From assembly GCA_029167045.1 (NCBI GenBank), contig JARFPK010000013.1:1-54539 (forward strand): DNA of 54,539 nucleotides, read 5' to 3'. The stretch's first letter is position 1. Each line of letters begins with the position of its first letter. Position numbers and translations under genes: made by a program. Positions 1 through 7,744 of the stretch are shown piece after piece. The notes under the pieces were generated by a model. It had not been told where the DNA came from. It did no database searches and was given only the letters and a program-made list of their open reading frames with translations. This DNA comes from Candidatus Methanocrinis natronophilus (lineage in GTDB: Archaea > Halobacteriota > Methanosarcinia > Methanotrichales > Methanotrichaceae).

Positions 1-781
1 CCCACTGGTTATTCGTGGAAGGCCCCCTCATCCAGAACCTGTACCATATGTTCGCCGGGTCACCGCCGGATGCGGCAGCTTTGAGGCTGATCGTGGTTCC
101 CGCGTTCTGGGGTCCCGACGGGGTTGCTGTCAGAGACTGGAACTGGGGTGGAGGCGTTGGAACAGGTGTTGGAGCCGGGTTGATGGTGACGGTCACGTCA
201 CCAAACGAATCCCACTTATCTTGAGTTCCATAATCCTGGCCTGCGATCCAGACCCTGAGCTGGTTCAGTCCTAAATCAGCCTCTGAGGTCGTCCATGAGA
301 ATGTGTTGTTTTTAGTGTATCCCGTCATGGGAGTCCAATAGTTCCCTGTCGCAGGTCCCCTCAAAACGAACCTGTACCAGATGTTATCTGGCACTCCGCT
401 CGAAGCGGTAGCTGTCAGGGTGATCGTGGTTCCCGCGTTCTGGGGTCCCGACGGGGTTGCGGTCAGAGACTGGAACTGGGGCGGAGGCGTCGGCGCGGGG
501 TTGATGGTGACCGATGCGTCACCGTAGGAGTCCCACTGCTCCACAGCCCCGTAATCCTGGCCTGCGATCCAGACCCTGAACGTGTTCTCTCCAACATCTG
601 CCGCCGTCGTCGTCCACGAGAAGGTATCTGTCTTGGTGTAGCCGGTCACGGGAGCCCACTGGTTATTCGTGGAAGGCCCCCTCATCCAGAACCTGTACCA
701 TATGTTCGCCGGGTCACCGCCGGATGCGGCAGCTTTGAGGCTGATCGTGGTTCCCGCGTTCTGGGGTCCCGACGGGGTTGC
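1..781 (-). repeat. Near-identical intragenic module repeats
   Basis: Bases 1-127 are identical to 655-781 (offset 654). The block starting near 426 is nearly identical to the one starting near 747 (offset 321, that is 107 codons). The 654-base period equals two modules, one with a short extra linker containing PTPVPTP. Synonymous positions are conserved as well, which indicates recent duplication or gene conversion. Confidence 0.85.
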
Positions 782-1279
782 GGTCAGAGACTGGAACTGA
801 GGCGGAGGCGTCGGCGCGGGGTTGATGGTGACCGATGCGTCACCGTAGGAGTCCCACTGCTCCGCAGTCCCGTAATCCTGGCCTGCGATCCAGACCCTGA
901 ACGTGTTCCCTCCGACGTCCGCCGCCGTCGTAGTCCACGAGAACGTCTGGTTCGTGGTGTATTCGGTCATGGGAGCCCACTGGTTATTCGTGGAAGGCCC
1001 CATGAGCCAGAACCTGTACCATATACTACCCGGGATTCCACCAGTCGTTTCAGCCGTCAGGGTGATCGTCGTTCCCGCGTTCTGGGGTCCTGACGGGTTT
1101 GCATTCAGAGACTGGAACTGGGGTGGGTCATCGGCCACCGCCCCGGAGATCGCGATGGCACCCAGAACCAGAAAAGTAAAAACCAACCGCGATAGACTCC
1201 TGCAATAGAGTCTTCCGAAATCACCGGGGCCGTAACTTGACCGTACCCCGGCTTTCTTCTTGAATGAGGGAGATTTCAT
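1..1279 (-). CDS. Secreted repeat protein, C-terminus beyond window edge
   Basis: The reading frame is open from the ATG at 1279 to the window edge with no stop, so the C-terminus is missing. An N-terminal basic stretch is followed by a hydrophobic segment (LVFTFLVLGAIAISGAVA, about residues 33-50), which suggests export to the cell surface. The rest is tandem modules of about 107 residues, each with the pattern PPQFQSL, SGPQNAGTTI, IWYRFWL, then NTFRVWIAGQDYG and WDSYGD. Three modules and part of a fourth are visible. They resemble the modules of the protein at 6139-7470 and loosely resemble triple-tyrosine/Ig-like beta domains. A GAGGT ribosome-binding site lies 8-12 bases upstream of the ATG. 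The function is unknown; a structural or adhesive surface role is an inference. Confidence 0.8.
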   Translation of the reverse strand, partial: MKSPSFKKKAGVRSSYGPGDFGRLYCRSLSRLVFTFLVLGAIAISGAVADDPPQFQSLNANPSGPQNAGTTITLTAETTGGIPGSIWYRFWLMGPSTNNQWAPMTEYTTNQTFSWTTTAADVGGNTFRVWIAGQDYGTAEQWDSYGDASVTINPAPTPPPQFQSLTATPSGPQNAGTTISLKAAASGGDPANIWYRFWMRGPSTNNQWAPVTGYTKTDTFSWTTTAADVGENTFRVWIAGQDYGAVEQWDSYGDASVTINPAPTPPPQFQSLTATPSGPQNAGTTITLTATASSGVPDNIWYRFVLRGPATGNYWTPMTGYTKNNTFSWTTSEADLGLNQLRVWIAGQDYGTQDKWDSFGDVTVTINPAPTPVPTPPPQFQSLTATPSGPQNAGTTISLKAAASGGDPANIWYRFWMRGPSTNNQW

Positions 1280-1357
1280 CTCTAATACCTCTCAGCCTTC
1301 TACATCCACTTCAATTCAGATCGATTCGCTCTATGGCCTGATTTGTTGATCCATGAT

Positions 1358-1376
1358 CTTAAGTATCTATTTTTCA
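1358..1376 (-). promoter_or_regulatory. Promoter-like 19-base motif, copy A
   Basis: Read on the minus strand this is TGAAAAATAG followed after three bases by CTTAA. The same motif occurs upstream of the other repeat surface protein (7537-7555) and upstream of guaAB (9354-9372). The A-rich part could be a BRE and the TTAA part a TATA box. It sits about 80-95 bases upstream of the start codon. Confidence 0.45.
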
Positions 1377-1639
1377 CATCAGATTTCTGTCGAAGAGAGA
1401 TCCTTTTAGCAGCTTCATGTGAACTGGATGTAAGCTCTGTGTATATACGCAATTTACTACGTGTGTTTCTCATAACAATAAAGCCTGTCGGATGAAAGGG
1501 GTGCCGAGATGAAGAGATCCAGTTGACTCCCTTTTATCGAATTGAGAGCCGCTGAAATCTCCCGCGACGGCCGGGGCCCCCCTTCTATAGATGGTGATTT
1601 TGTATCGACTATGGGATCTTATTCAACCCAGATGGACGG

Positions 1640-1647
1640 AAAAAAAA
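1640..1647 (-). terminator. T8 run downstream of fae
   Basis: Eight consecutive T residues on the minus strand begin 10 bases after the fae stop codon. Oligo-T runs are the usual archaeal intrinsic termination signal. No strong hairpin precedes it. Confidence 0.55.
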
Positions 1648-1657
1648 GAGAAGATGA

Positions 1658-2164
1658 TCAGGCGAAGGGGTGCTTCGCCGAGTCCTTCTTGGCCAGGGCC
1701 TCCTTCACCGTCGGCTCGCCTTTCATCGCCCTCTCTATGGCAAGCTTCGTCGCTCTGTAGTTGTAGTCGGCGACCTTCTTTTTGTCTTCGGCGTCCCACT
1801 GGATGAAGACCGAGACGATGATGAGCAGGTCCTCGGCCTCATCCTCGGGGATCGTCCCCTCCGCCACGCAGTCCATCACCGCTTTGGCCACCGCCGCCTG
1901 GGCGGGGCCGAATATGAGAAGGGCCTGGGTGGCGTTGGTGATCGTCACCTTGTTGACCATCAGGGTGGCGGGCTTGGTGATGAGGTTCGGCTCCAGGACC
2001 GCTAGAAGCGGGGTGTGGCCCATCCTCGGGGATGCGAGGGCGGCGACGAAGGCCTCCTCGACGGCGGTACCCTTCCTCCCAATGACGAGGTCGATGTGGG
2101 CGATCTCCGGCCCCTCTCCAGCGAGCGCCTCTCCTATGAGGGCGTTTTCGATATGATGAGTCAT
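1658..2164 (-). CDS. fae: Formaldehyde-activating enzyme
   Basis: At 168 residues it is full length for Fae, which condenses formaldehyde with tetrahydromethanopterin to give methylene-H4MPT. The family signature is clear: GEALAGEGPEIAHIDLVIG, with the catalytic His at residue 23, then PRMGHTPLLAVL, KPATLMVNKVTI, FGPAQAAVAKAV and VFIQWDAED. In methanogens Fae is thought to serve formaldehyde detoxification or pentose-linked C1 metabolism. It is divergent from a DmrX-like pterin flavoprotein gene and may share the AT-rich promoter at 2233-2245. A GAGA purine stretch precedes the ATG. The identification is secure; the physiological role in this organism is not shown by the sequence. Confidence 0.95.
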   Translation of the reverse strand: MTHHIENALIGEALAGEGPEIAHIDLVIGRKGTAVEEAFVAALASPRMGHTPLLAVLEPNLITKPATLMVNKVTITNATQALLIFGPAQAAVAKAVMDCVAEGTIPEDEAEDLLIIVSVFIQWDAEDKKKVADYNYRATKLAIERAMKGEPTVKEALAKKDSAKHPFA

Positions 2165-2232
2165 CTCTCTATCTCCCCGGGACTGATAACGGTCTACAAT
2201 GGTCAGTCTCCCCTCGTAACTTCTACACTATG

Positions 2233-2245
2233 TTTTATATATTTT
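2233..2245. promoter_or_regulatory. Shared divergent TATA-box region
   Basis: TTTTATATATTTT reads as a TATA-like box in both directions. It lies about 70 bases from the fae start and about 95 bases from the dmrX-like start, the only AT-rich stretch between the two divergent pterin genes. Confidence 0.5.
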
Positions 2246-2338
2246 CTTGAGAGAAGGAGGTCTCGGATAGGTCAACGGGCCGGTCGAACTCAGAGACCGG
2301 AACCGAAAGCACCGTCACCTTGGAGGATGATTCGATCA

Positions 2339-3025
2339 ATGAAGAACGTCGCCTGGGCCGTCACCGGGGCAGGCCACCACCTGGCCGAGAGCTTGGCGGC
2401 GATGAGGCTGGTCTCGCGAGATAACAGGGTCTGCACCTTCGTCTCCCGGGCCGGGGAGGAGGTCGCGAGGATGTACGGCCTCTTCGACCAGCTTTCGGAG
2501 ATCTCGGGGGGAGGTTACCTCGAGGAGCTATTTCTCGAGCGGGAGGAGGGGGCGAGCAGCCCCAGGGCCGGGAGGTTCATGATGAAGAGGTTCGACCTAT
2601 TGATCATCGCCCCCGCCACCGCCAACACCGTCGCCAAGATCGTCTGTGGGATCGCCGACACCCTGCCGACGAACGCCGCCGCCCTCGCCAACAAGGCGGG
2701 GGTCCCCGTCTACGTTCTACCCACCGACGTTTTGGATAGGTCCCAGACCGAGCCCCCCTATGCCATCGATAGGGATCTATGCGAGGGGTGCGAGGTATGT
2801 GAGCCCCGGAGGGGCTGTCCGGAGGGGGCGATCGGGGAGCAGATCGACCTTGTAATCTGCGACGGTTGCGGGGTCTGCGCGGATCTCTGCCCCAGGGGAG
2901 CCATCAGGAAGGCTGCGATCTCGGTGGTGACCCGGCCCCTGGACAGGGAGAATATTGAGCGTCTGAGGGCGATCCCGGGTTTTACCGTCCTCGAAGGGCC
3001 CGAGGAGATAGAGCGGCTCGTCTGA
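2339..3025 (+). CDS. Iron-sulfur flavoprotein, DmrX-like dihydromethanopterin reductase
   Basis: Residues 1-140 form an archaeal flavoprotein domain (WAVTGAGHHL at the N-terminus, FDLLIIAPATANTVAKI in the middle), as in FMN-binding decarboxylase-like flavoproteins. Residues 140-185 carry two 4Fe-4S ferredoxin motifs, one atypical (CEGCEVCEPRRGC) and one canonical (CDGCGVCADLCP). This architecture is that of the methanogen DmrX/MJ0208 family, which reduces dihydromethanopterin to tetrahydromethanopterin. Divergence from fae fits a role in methanopterin metabolism. The frame is open far upstream, but I chose the ATG at 2339 because a GGAGG sits 12 bases before it and the flavoprotein fold begins directly after it; the in-frame ATG at 2327 abuts the GGAGG. 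The exact substrate is inferred. Confidence 0.8.
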   Translation: MKNVAWAVTGAGHHLAESLAAMRLVSRDNRVCTFVSRAGEEVARMYGLFDQLSEISGGGYLEELFLEREEGASSPRAGRFMMKRFDLLIIAPATANTVAKIVCGIADTLPTNAAALANKAGVPVYVLPTDVLDRSQTEPPYAIDRDLCEGCEVCEPRRGCPEGAIGEQIDLVICDGCGVCADLCPRGAIRKAAISVVTRPLDRENIERLRAIPGFTVLEGPEEIERLV

Positions 3026-3146
3026 AAGGATAGACGGCCCGTTTTGACGAGGGGTCGACGGAACCGGGCGAGGACGGACCTACTCTTCGAAGGCTGGCCC
3101 AAGGTGTAAGGTTTATCATCTAAGGGCCAGATACGCCAGGGCAATA

Positions 3147-3698
3147 ATGGAAGTTTTTGTAGTAAACAACCACGGTCAGTTCAACCACCTGATCCACCGG
3201 AGCATAAGGGAGATCGTCCCCGCCAGGATCATCTCCAACGAGACGCCGGCAGAAAAGATCGATGCCGACGGCCTGATCCTCGGGGGGGGCCCCACCCTCG
3301 CCAGGGCCGGTGAGTGCAGAGAGTACCTGACGAGGCTCGACGTCCCGATCCTGGGGATCTGCCTCGGCCTGCAGGTGATGGCCGAGACCTTCGGCGGACG
3401 GGTCGAGAAGGGAGCGGTAGGAGGCTACGCTCAGGTTGAAGTTGAGGTCATAGAGGAGGACGATATCCTGAAGGGGCTTGCCCCCAGGATCAGGACCTGG
3501 GCCTCCCACGCCGACCAGGTGGTCCTACTACCGCAGAAGTTTCGGGTTCTCGCGAGGTCACAGGTCTGCGAGATCGAGGCTATGCGCCACGAAACTCGCC
3601 CCCTCTACGGTGTCCAGTGGCACCCCGAGGTCGTCCATACCGAGGGGGGGATCAGGCTCCTGGAGAACTTCATCGAAGTCTGCCGGGAAGGGAGATAG
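3147..3698 (+). CDS. guaAA: GMP synthase glutaminase subunit
   Basis: This 183-residue class I glutamine amidotransferase supplies ammonia from glutamine to the separate ATP-pyrophosphatase subunit, which here is encoded about 6 kb away at 9458. The nucleophile Cys72 lies in GICLGLQ, the oxyanion-strand GGGPT is at 46-50, and the His-Glu pair is in QWHPEV near residue 160. The two-subunit form of GMP synthase is normal in archaea. A TATA-like GTTTATCA at 3111-3118 lies about 30 bases upstream, so the leader is very short. It is followed after 6 bases by the CxxCxxxCC-protein gene and probably shares its transcript. Confidence 0.95.
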   Translation: MEVFVVNNHGQFNHLIHRSIREIVPARIISNETPAEKIDADGLILGGGPTLARAGECREYLTRLDVPILGICLGLQVMAETFGGRVEKGAVGGYAQVEVEVIEEDDILKGLAPRIRTWASHADQVVLLPQKFRVLARSQVCEIEAMRHETRPLYGVQWHPEVVHTEGGIRLLENFIEVCREGR

Positions 3699-3704
3699 GG
3701 ACCT

Positions 3705-4364
3705 TTGGACCGAGCTATTAAGGCCGAGATCCTGGCCGACCTGGAGTCTCAGCTGGAGCGGGCCGAGTCTTTGGCAACAGACGATCTGGCTCGCAAGATA
3801 AAAGAGATAGGCTTTCGGTGCGAGATCTGCGGCGACTGCTGTCGGGGCGAGGATAACAGCGTCGCCGTCTTCCCCTTCGAGATCAGGGGGATCGCCGACG
3901 AGACAGGGGAGAGCTGGCTTGAAGTCGCCGGACCCCCCCTGGACGGGGAGTGGGACTGCGAGGGGAGCTTTCACACCCTGGAGTGGCGTTTGAGAAAAAC
4001 GGGACGTGACTGCCGATATTTTTCGGATAAAGGCTGCAAAATCTACGAGGCGAGGCCGCTCCTCTGCACGACCTATCCCTTTTACCTGGAGGACTGCCGT
4101 CTCCGCTGGTCGGAGTGCCGGGGGCTCGGTGGGGAGATCGGGACCGGGGACTCTCTGATCCTGGCCGAGCTTCTCAAAAGAAGGCAGATCGTCGAGATCC
4201 GAGAGGCTGTAAAGCTGGTCAAGAGGTACGATGACTTTGAGAGGGGTGAACCCTCTCCTTATGGCAGATGCATCGTCCACGACAGCGCGGGGGAGCATTT
4301 GATCGGTTGGTCCGAGATTCCTGGGGCCCTCGGACGACGCCTCAGGCTTTCCAGGGGGAGATAG
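3705..4364 (+). CDS. YkgJ-family CxxCxxxCC metal-binding protein
   Basis: Residues 39-46 hold CEICGDCC and residues 101-120 hold a second cysteine set (CRYFSDKGCKIYEARPLLC), the two halves of the putative zinc- or iron-chelating YkgJ/Fli-B-like domain. The protein is 219 residues long. The start is a TTG at 3705, just after the guaAA stop, with GGAGA upstream; no ATG or GTG lies near the domain start. Family members are poorly understood and may bind Fe-S clusters. The C-terminal 60 residues are charged and not recognised. Confidence 0.8.
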   Translation: MDRAIKAEILADLESQLERAESLATDDLARKIKEIGFRCEICGDCCRGEDNSVAVFPFEIRGIADETGESWLEVAGPPLDGEWDCEGSFHTLEWRLRKTGRDCRYFSDKGCKIYEARPLLCTTYPFYLEDCRLRWSECRGLGGEIGTGDSLILAELLKRRQIVEIREAVKLVKRYDDFERGEPSPYGRCIVHDSAGEHLIGWSEIPGALGRRLRLSRGR

Positions 4365-4373
4365 ACCGCCCTC

Positions 4374-4625
4374 TCACCTGCCCTCATCCAGGGCCTCGTA
4401 CTCCAGGGTCCCGATGGCGTGCTTGAAGACGATGATCTTCTTGCCCTTCCCCACGTCCAGGAGGAGCTCGTAGTTGTTGTGAGATTCAAGCTTGGCTATC
4501 AGGGGCCTTCCGTCCATAAGCCTAATCGTCACCTTCTGGCCGATGGCCTTGGGGATGAACTGTTTGGGCTTCGCCGTCTCCTTCTTCGTCTCTTCTTCTC
4601 CCTCTCTTTTGTTATCTATGAACAT
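4374..4625 (-). CDS. Hfq-like Sm/LSM RNA-binding protein
   Basis: After a lysine- and glutamate-rich N-terminus (about 20 residues) there is a single Sm fold: an Sm1 part with a strand ending in MDGRP and LESHNNYELLL, and an Sm2 part ending in VFKHAI. The FKHAI string matches the YKHAI signature of bacterial Hfq rather than the usual archaeal Sm pattern, so this is probably an archaeal Hfq-type RNA chaperone. I chose the ATG at 4625 because AGGAG lies 9 bases upstream; TTG 4634, ATG 4631 and GTG 4628 are in-frame alternatives. It lies two bases downstream of the Thg1 gene, so the two are likely cotranscribed. Confidence 0.75.
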   Translation of the reverse strand: MFIDNKREGEEETKKETAKPKQFIPKAIGQKVTIRLMDGRPLIAKLESHNNYELLLDVGKGKKIIVFKHAIGTLEYEALDEGR

Positions 4626-4637
4626 CACCATCAACTC

Positions 4638-5465
4638 CTAACGACCGCAGATCGTCCCTTCGAGGAGGGTCTTTCCCTCCTCCGACCGGAAGAGGGGCGG
4701 CTCCCATTCCTCGACGATCCTCCTCGTGATCCTCCTTTCGCCCTCAACCAATCCCCTGATCCGTCTTCTTCTCTCGCCCCTTTCTCCCCCTTTCTCCCCC
4801 TCTCTCTCATCCCCCATCTCCTTTTCCCTCGCCATCCTCACGCCCCCGGCCAAATCCTCTTCCTCGTCTCCCCCCTCGATCCGGTGGATCAGGATCCCAC
4901 GCCTCTGCCATGGGGGACTCTTGGCGAGGTTTACACCCCTCTGGAAGAGCATCTCGTGGATATCGGCCTCCTTCATCCCTAGGAGGCGACCCATCGCATC
5001 GCGGGGGGCTAGGCCGTCGTCGATGAGGGCGTAGAAGCCGGAGGAGAAGACGTGGTTTCTCCAGGCCTCATCCTGCCTCTCGGCGAGGTATTCGCATATC
5101 TCGCCGGAGCAGAGGGGGATCGCCCGGGCGTCCATGGCTACCGCTCGCCCCAGGCCGATGGAGAGGTGGCCTGAGAGGGATGCCGCCACCACCGAGTCGA
5201 TCTTCTCGAGCCGTCCGCGGAAGGGGGCCACCGCAAAGAGGAGGTTGATCTCGTCGGAGAAGGTGAAGGCGAGAGCTGGGGAGAGCCCCGACCCCTCGAC
5301 GAAGATCCTGGAGGCCTCCGCCATCGCCGTCGCGAATTTGATATCGTAGGGCTTCTCGGCATCCCGGAGGAGCTTTCCAAACCCCCTGCCATCGGCCCTC
5401 ACCACCAGAGGTCCCCGGACCCGCAGGTCGGCGTAGACCTCCCAGCTATCGGTCCTTCTTCTCAT
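4638..5465 (-). CDS. thg1: tRNA-His guanylyltransferase family protein (Thg1/TLP)
   Basis: The 275-residue protein carries the reverse-polymerase palm motifs: VRADGRGFGKL with metal ligand Asp25 and FTFSDEINLLF with Asp71-Glu72. Thg1-type enzymes add nucleotides in the 3'-5' direction; archaeal members repair or mature tRNA 5' ends. A highly charged low-complexity insert (about residues 210-240, rich in E, G and R) separates the catalytic domain from the C-terminal helix. The start overlaps the last 20 bases of the PRC-barrel gene upstream, indicating translational coupling. Whether it adds G-1 to tRNA-His or repairs other tRNAs cannot be told from the sequence. Confidence 0.88.
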   Translation of the reverse strand: MRRRTDSWEVYADLRVRGPLVVRADGRGFGKLLRDAEKPYDIKFATAMAEASRIFVEGSGLSPALAFTFSDEINLLFAVAPFRGRLEKIDSVVAASLSGHLSIGLGRAVAMDARAIPLCSGEICEYLAERQDEAWRNHVFSSGFYALIDDGLAPRDAMGRLLGMKEADIHEMLFQRGVNLAKSPPWQRRGILIHRIEGGDEEEDLAGGVRMAREKEMGDEREGEKGGERGERRRRIRGLVEGERRITRRIVEEWEPPLFRSEEGKTLLEGTICGR

Positions 5466-5709
5466 CGCTGTAAGGCATGGTGCCGAAGTGCTTGGTGATT
5501 ATGATGTCCCCGACAGCGGTGACGCCACCATAGGGGATTATTATCCCCTTACCCTTCAGGTCGAGCAATGACCTGTTGACGTTGCCGAGAGCAAGGCCGC
5601 TCACCTCGCCCACATCCGAATCCAGGACCACGTCGTCGACCCTCCCAACATAGATCCCCTTCTGGGTGTAGACATCCTGGTCCAAAAGTGCAGTGATCTC
5701 GATGCGCAT
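5446..5709 (-). CDS. PRC-barrel domain protein
   Basis: This 87-residue protein is a single PRC-barrel: IGDV-like strands appear as GIYVGRVDDVVLDSDVGEV and GIIIPYGGVTAVGDIIIT. PRC-barrels occur in RimM and photosynthetic reaction-centre H subunits, and as stand-alone proteins are common in methanogens with suspected RNA or tRNA links. Its 3' end overlaps the Thg1 gene by 20 bases and the Hfq-like gene follows, so the three form a small apparent RNA-metabolism operon. No catalytic function is claimed. Confidence 0.85.
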   Translation of the reverse strand: MRIEITALLDQDVYTQKGIYVGRVDDVVLDSDVGEVSGLALGNVNRSLLDLKGKGIIIPYGGVTAVGDIIITKHFGTMPYSDEKKDR

Positions 5710-6138
5710 CTCGTCCCCTTATTCCCGGTTGGTCCTCTCATATCATAAATCTTCTGTTCATTTCCGCCAGGACCGAGGCGAAGAAGCTCGGCAGCGTTTC
5801 GGATCTTACGGAAGAGGGGGGAGATCATCCCAGACGGGATCACAGGTCACGTATATGCAGGAGAATGAGAGAATGGGTCGGATAAGGGAGATGATAAAAT
5901 GAGTCGGAAGATATCCGATCCAAACGATCATAATCGGCCGTTATGACGGACTGTTAAGTTGGGAAGGTCGATACCCCCCAACCCCCCTTCATATCGACCC
6001 TCCCTCTTGGGAGATGATATCATTATGATATTGAGGCCGGGAGGAGACGAGACGATCCTCCCAGCGGCGCGGAGTTGTACCATCGCGAACTTCTCGAGGG
6101 AGCTGGTCTGCCGGAGGATCTCTCCGGCGGGGAAAACC
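5710..6138. other. Intergenic region with inverted repeats
   Basis: No supported gene. Two inverted repeats are visible: GGTCGATA at 5966-5973 pairing with TATCGACC at 5992-5999 around a C-rich loop, and a near-palindrome of ATATCAT and ATGATAT around 6016-6031. Either could mark transcript ends or a regulatory site. Short frames here lack recognisable protein character. Confidence 0.5.
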
Positions 6139-7470
6139 TCACCATATAATGGTGAAGTCCCTCACCTGATAGCTGTCCCAGCCGTCGGGACCGGCGTGCT
6201 TGCCGTCCCTTATCCAGACGTTCACCTGATTATTTCCAACGTCGGAGATGGTCGTATGCCAGGCCCAACGGTTGGTGCCCGTCCACCCGGTCACATCCTT
6301 CCAGGCGTTCCCGGTGGCGGGGCCCTTGAGCCAGAATCGGTAGAATATCTGGTCCCCGTCCGGGTCTATAGCCGTCGCAGTCCACGTTACAGAGGATCCT
6401 GCCGCCTGGGGGCTCCACCAGTCTGGAACCAGGGATGTAGCCGTCGGAGGGGCGTTGGGCCGGGGGGGAGTCACCTTGAACTCCCTGACCTGGTAGCTGT
6501 CCCAGCCGTCGGGACCGGCGTGCTTGCCGTCCCTTATCCAGACGTTCACCTGATTATTTCCGACGTCGGAGATGGTCGTATGCCAGGTCCAGCGGTTGCT
6601 GCCCGTCCACCCGGTCATATCCTTCCAGGCGTTCCCGGTGGAGGGGCCCTTGAGCCAAAACCGGTAATATATCCGGTCTCCGTCCGGGTCTACCGCCGTC
6701 GCAGTCCACGTTACGGAGGATCCCGCCACCTGGGGGCTCCCGCGGTTTGGCGCCAGGTCCGTCGCCGTCGGCGGGACGTTGGCCCTCGGGAGGGTTATGG
6801 TGTACTCTCTGGTGAGGCTGCTCTTCGAGCCGTCGGGGCCTGCATGCCTTCCATCCTTGACGCTGACGGAGATCTGGCTAGTTCCGGCGTCGGAGAAGGA
6901 AGTCTTCCAGGTCCACCGATGGCTCGTCGTCCATCCGGTCATATCCTGCCAGACCCAGCCGGTAGAGGGGCCCTTCAGCCAGAACTTGTAGAGGATGGGA
7001 TCGCCGTCCGGATCGACAGCTTTCGCGGTCCAAGTGACCGCCGAACCCGCTATCATGGGGCCCGATCTCTCCGGGAATAGGTCGGTGGCCAATGGCGGCT
7101 GGTTGTACCAGCTCCGGCTGTACCTGGCGGGCCCTTTGTGGACTACGGACCAGGGACCGTATCCCACTGGAGGCTCTTGGAGCCAGATGCTGCGGTGGGA
7201 GATCCCATGATAGTAGTAGAACCCCTCCGGCTCGGTGGCCGGGACATCGGACCAGACGAAGGACGAGTACGTCATGGTGGTGACTGGTGTCTGAAATGTC
7301 GCTGTTCCGGAGGCGCTGGCCGACGAGACCGCCGCCGCCAGGATCATCACCAAGAGAGAGACGATCCCCATGATGTAAGGAAGGTTATCCCTGACGAAAG
7401 CCTCCCTCGCGAAGCTCTTAAGGGACTCCACCCCCGATCTAGTTGAAAACAACCCCCCAACCATACTCAA
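6139..7470 (-). CDS. Membrane-anchored repeat surface protein
   Basis: The 443-residue protein has a hydrophobic anchor at about 30-52 (IMGIVSLLVMILAAAVS) after a basic cytoplasmic stretch. It continues with a tyrosine- and tryptophan-rich region and three tandem modules of about 108 residues. Each module has the pattern PPTATDL or similar, AGSAVTWTA, VDPDGD, YRFWLKGPSTG, W..DMTGW and DGKHAGPDGW. The last two modules are nearly identical at DNA level (offset about 324 bases). The VDPDGD string is reminiscent of calcium-binding Ig or PKD-like surface domains. It is a paralogue of the protein at 1-1279. Its function is unknown; a surface or S-layer-associated role is inferred. Confidence 0.8.
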   Translation of the reverse strand: MSMVGGLFSTRSGVESLKSFAREAFVRDNLPYIMGIVSLLVMILAAAVSSASASGTATFQTPVTTMTYSSFVWSDVPATEPEGFYYYHGISHRSIWLQEPPVGYGPWSVVHKGPARYSRSWYNQPPLATDLFPERSGPMIAGSAVTWTAKAVDPDGDPILYKFWLKGPSTGWVWQDMTGWTTSHRWTWKTSFSDAGTSQISVSVKDGRHAGPDGSKSSLTREYTITLPRANVPPTATDLAPNRGSPQVAGSSVTWTATAVDPDGDRIYYRFWLKGPSTGNAWKDMTGWTGSNRWTWHTTISDVGNNQVNVWIRDGKHAGPDGWDSYQVREFKVTPPRPNAPPTATSLVPDWWSPQAAGSSVTWTATAIDPDGDQIFYRFWLKGPATGNAWKDVTGWTGTNRWAWHTTISDVGNNQVNVWIRDGKHAGPDGWDSYQVRDFTIIW

Positions 7471-7536
7471 ATCACCTTTAAAGTCTTACTGCATTCAAAG
7501 CGAAACTTTCCTGCGAAGGAAGCCTGGTCTGGGAAA

Positions 7537-7555
7537 TTTAAATACCTATTTTTCA
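7537..7555 (-). promoter_or_regulatory. Promoter-like 19-base motif, copy B
   Basis: On the minus strand the sequence is TGAAAAATAGGTATTTAAA, combining an A-rich BRE-like part and a TATA-like TATTTAAA. It lies 67-85 bases upstream of the repeat protein start. See copies A (1358) and C (9354). Confidence 0.5.
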
Positions 7556-7710
7556 TATTGGGTCCCTGTTAGTCGGTTTTACCCAATTTCCGGTTATGTG
7601 AATCAATTGTGAATCTCATATAGACGGGCGGTGGGCGGTGGGCTCTAAAAGAGGGGCTGGGATTATAGATCTTCCATGGGTCGGCATATTCAGCCAGCTC
7701 AAACAGATAA

Positions 7711-7721
7711 TTTTTTATACT
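7711..7721 (+). promoter_or_regulatory. TATA box of the DUF11 gene
   Basis: TTTTTTATACT is centred about 28 bases upstream of the ATG at 7745, the usual archaeal TATA-to-start distance, so the transcript is probably leaderless or nearly so. The flanking 7556-7710 stretch holds nothing else I recognise. Confidence 0.6.
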
Positions 7722-7744
7722 ATAGTTAGGCCAGTTATAGCTGG

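Larger units (their letters stand above)
1280..1657. other. Intergenic region between repeat protein and fae
   Basis: No convincing gene is present. It holds the probable promoter of the repeat protein (1358-1376) and the end of the fae transcript (T-run at 1640-1647). The remainder is AT-richer than the genes around it and shows nothing I recognise. Confidence 0.6.
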
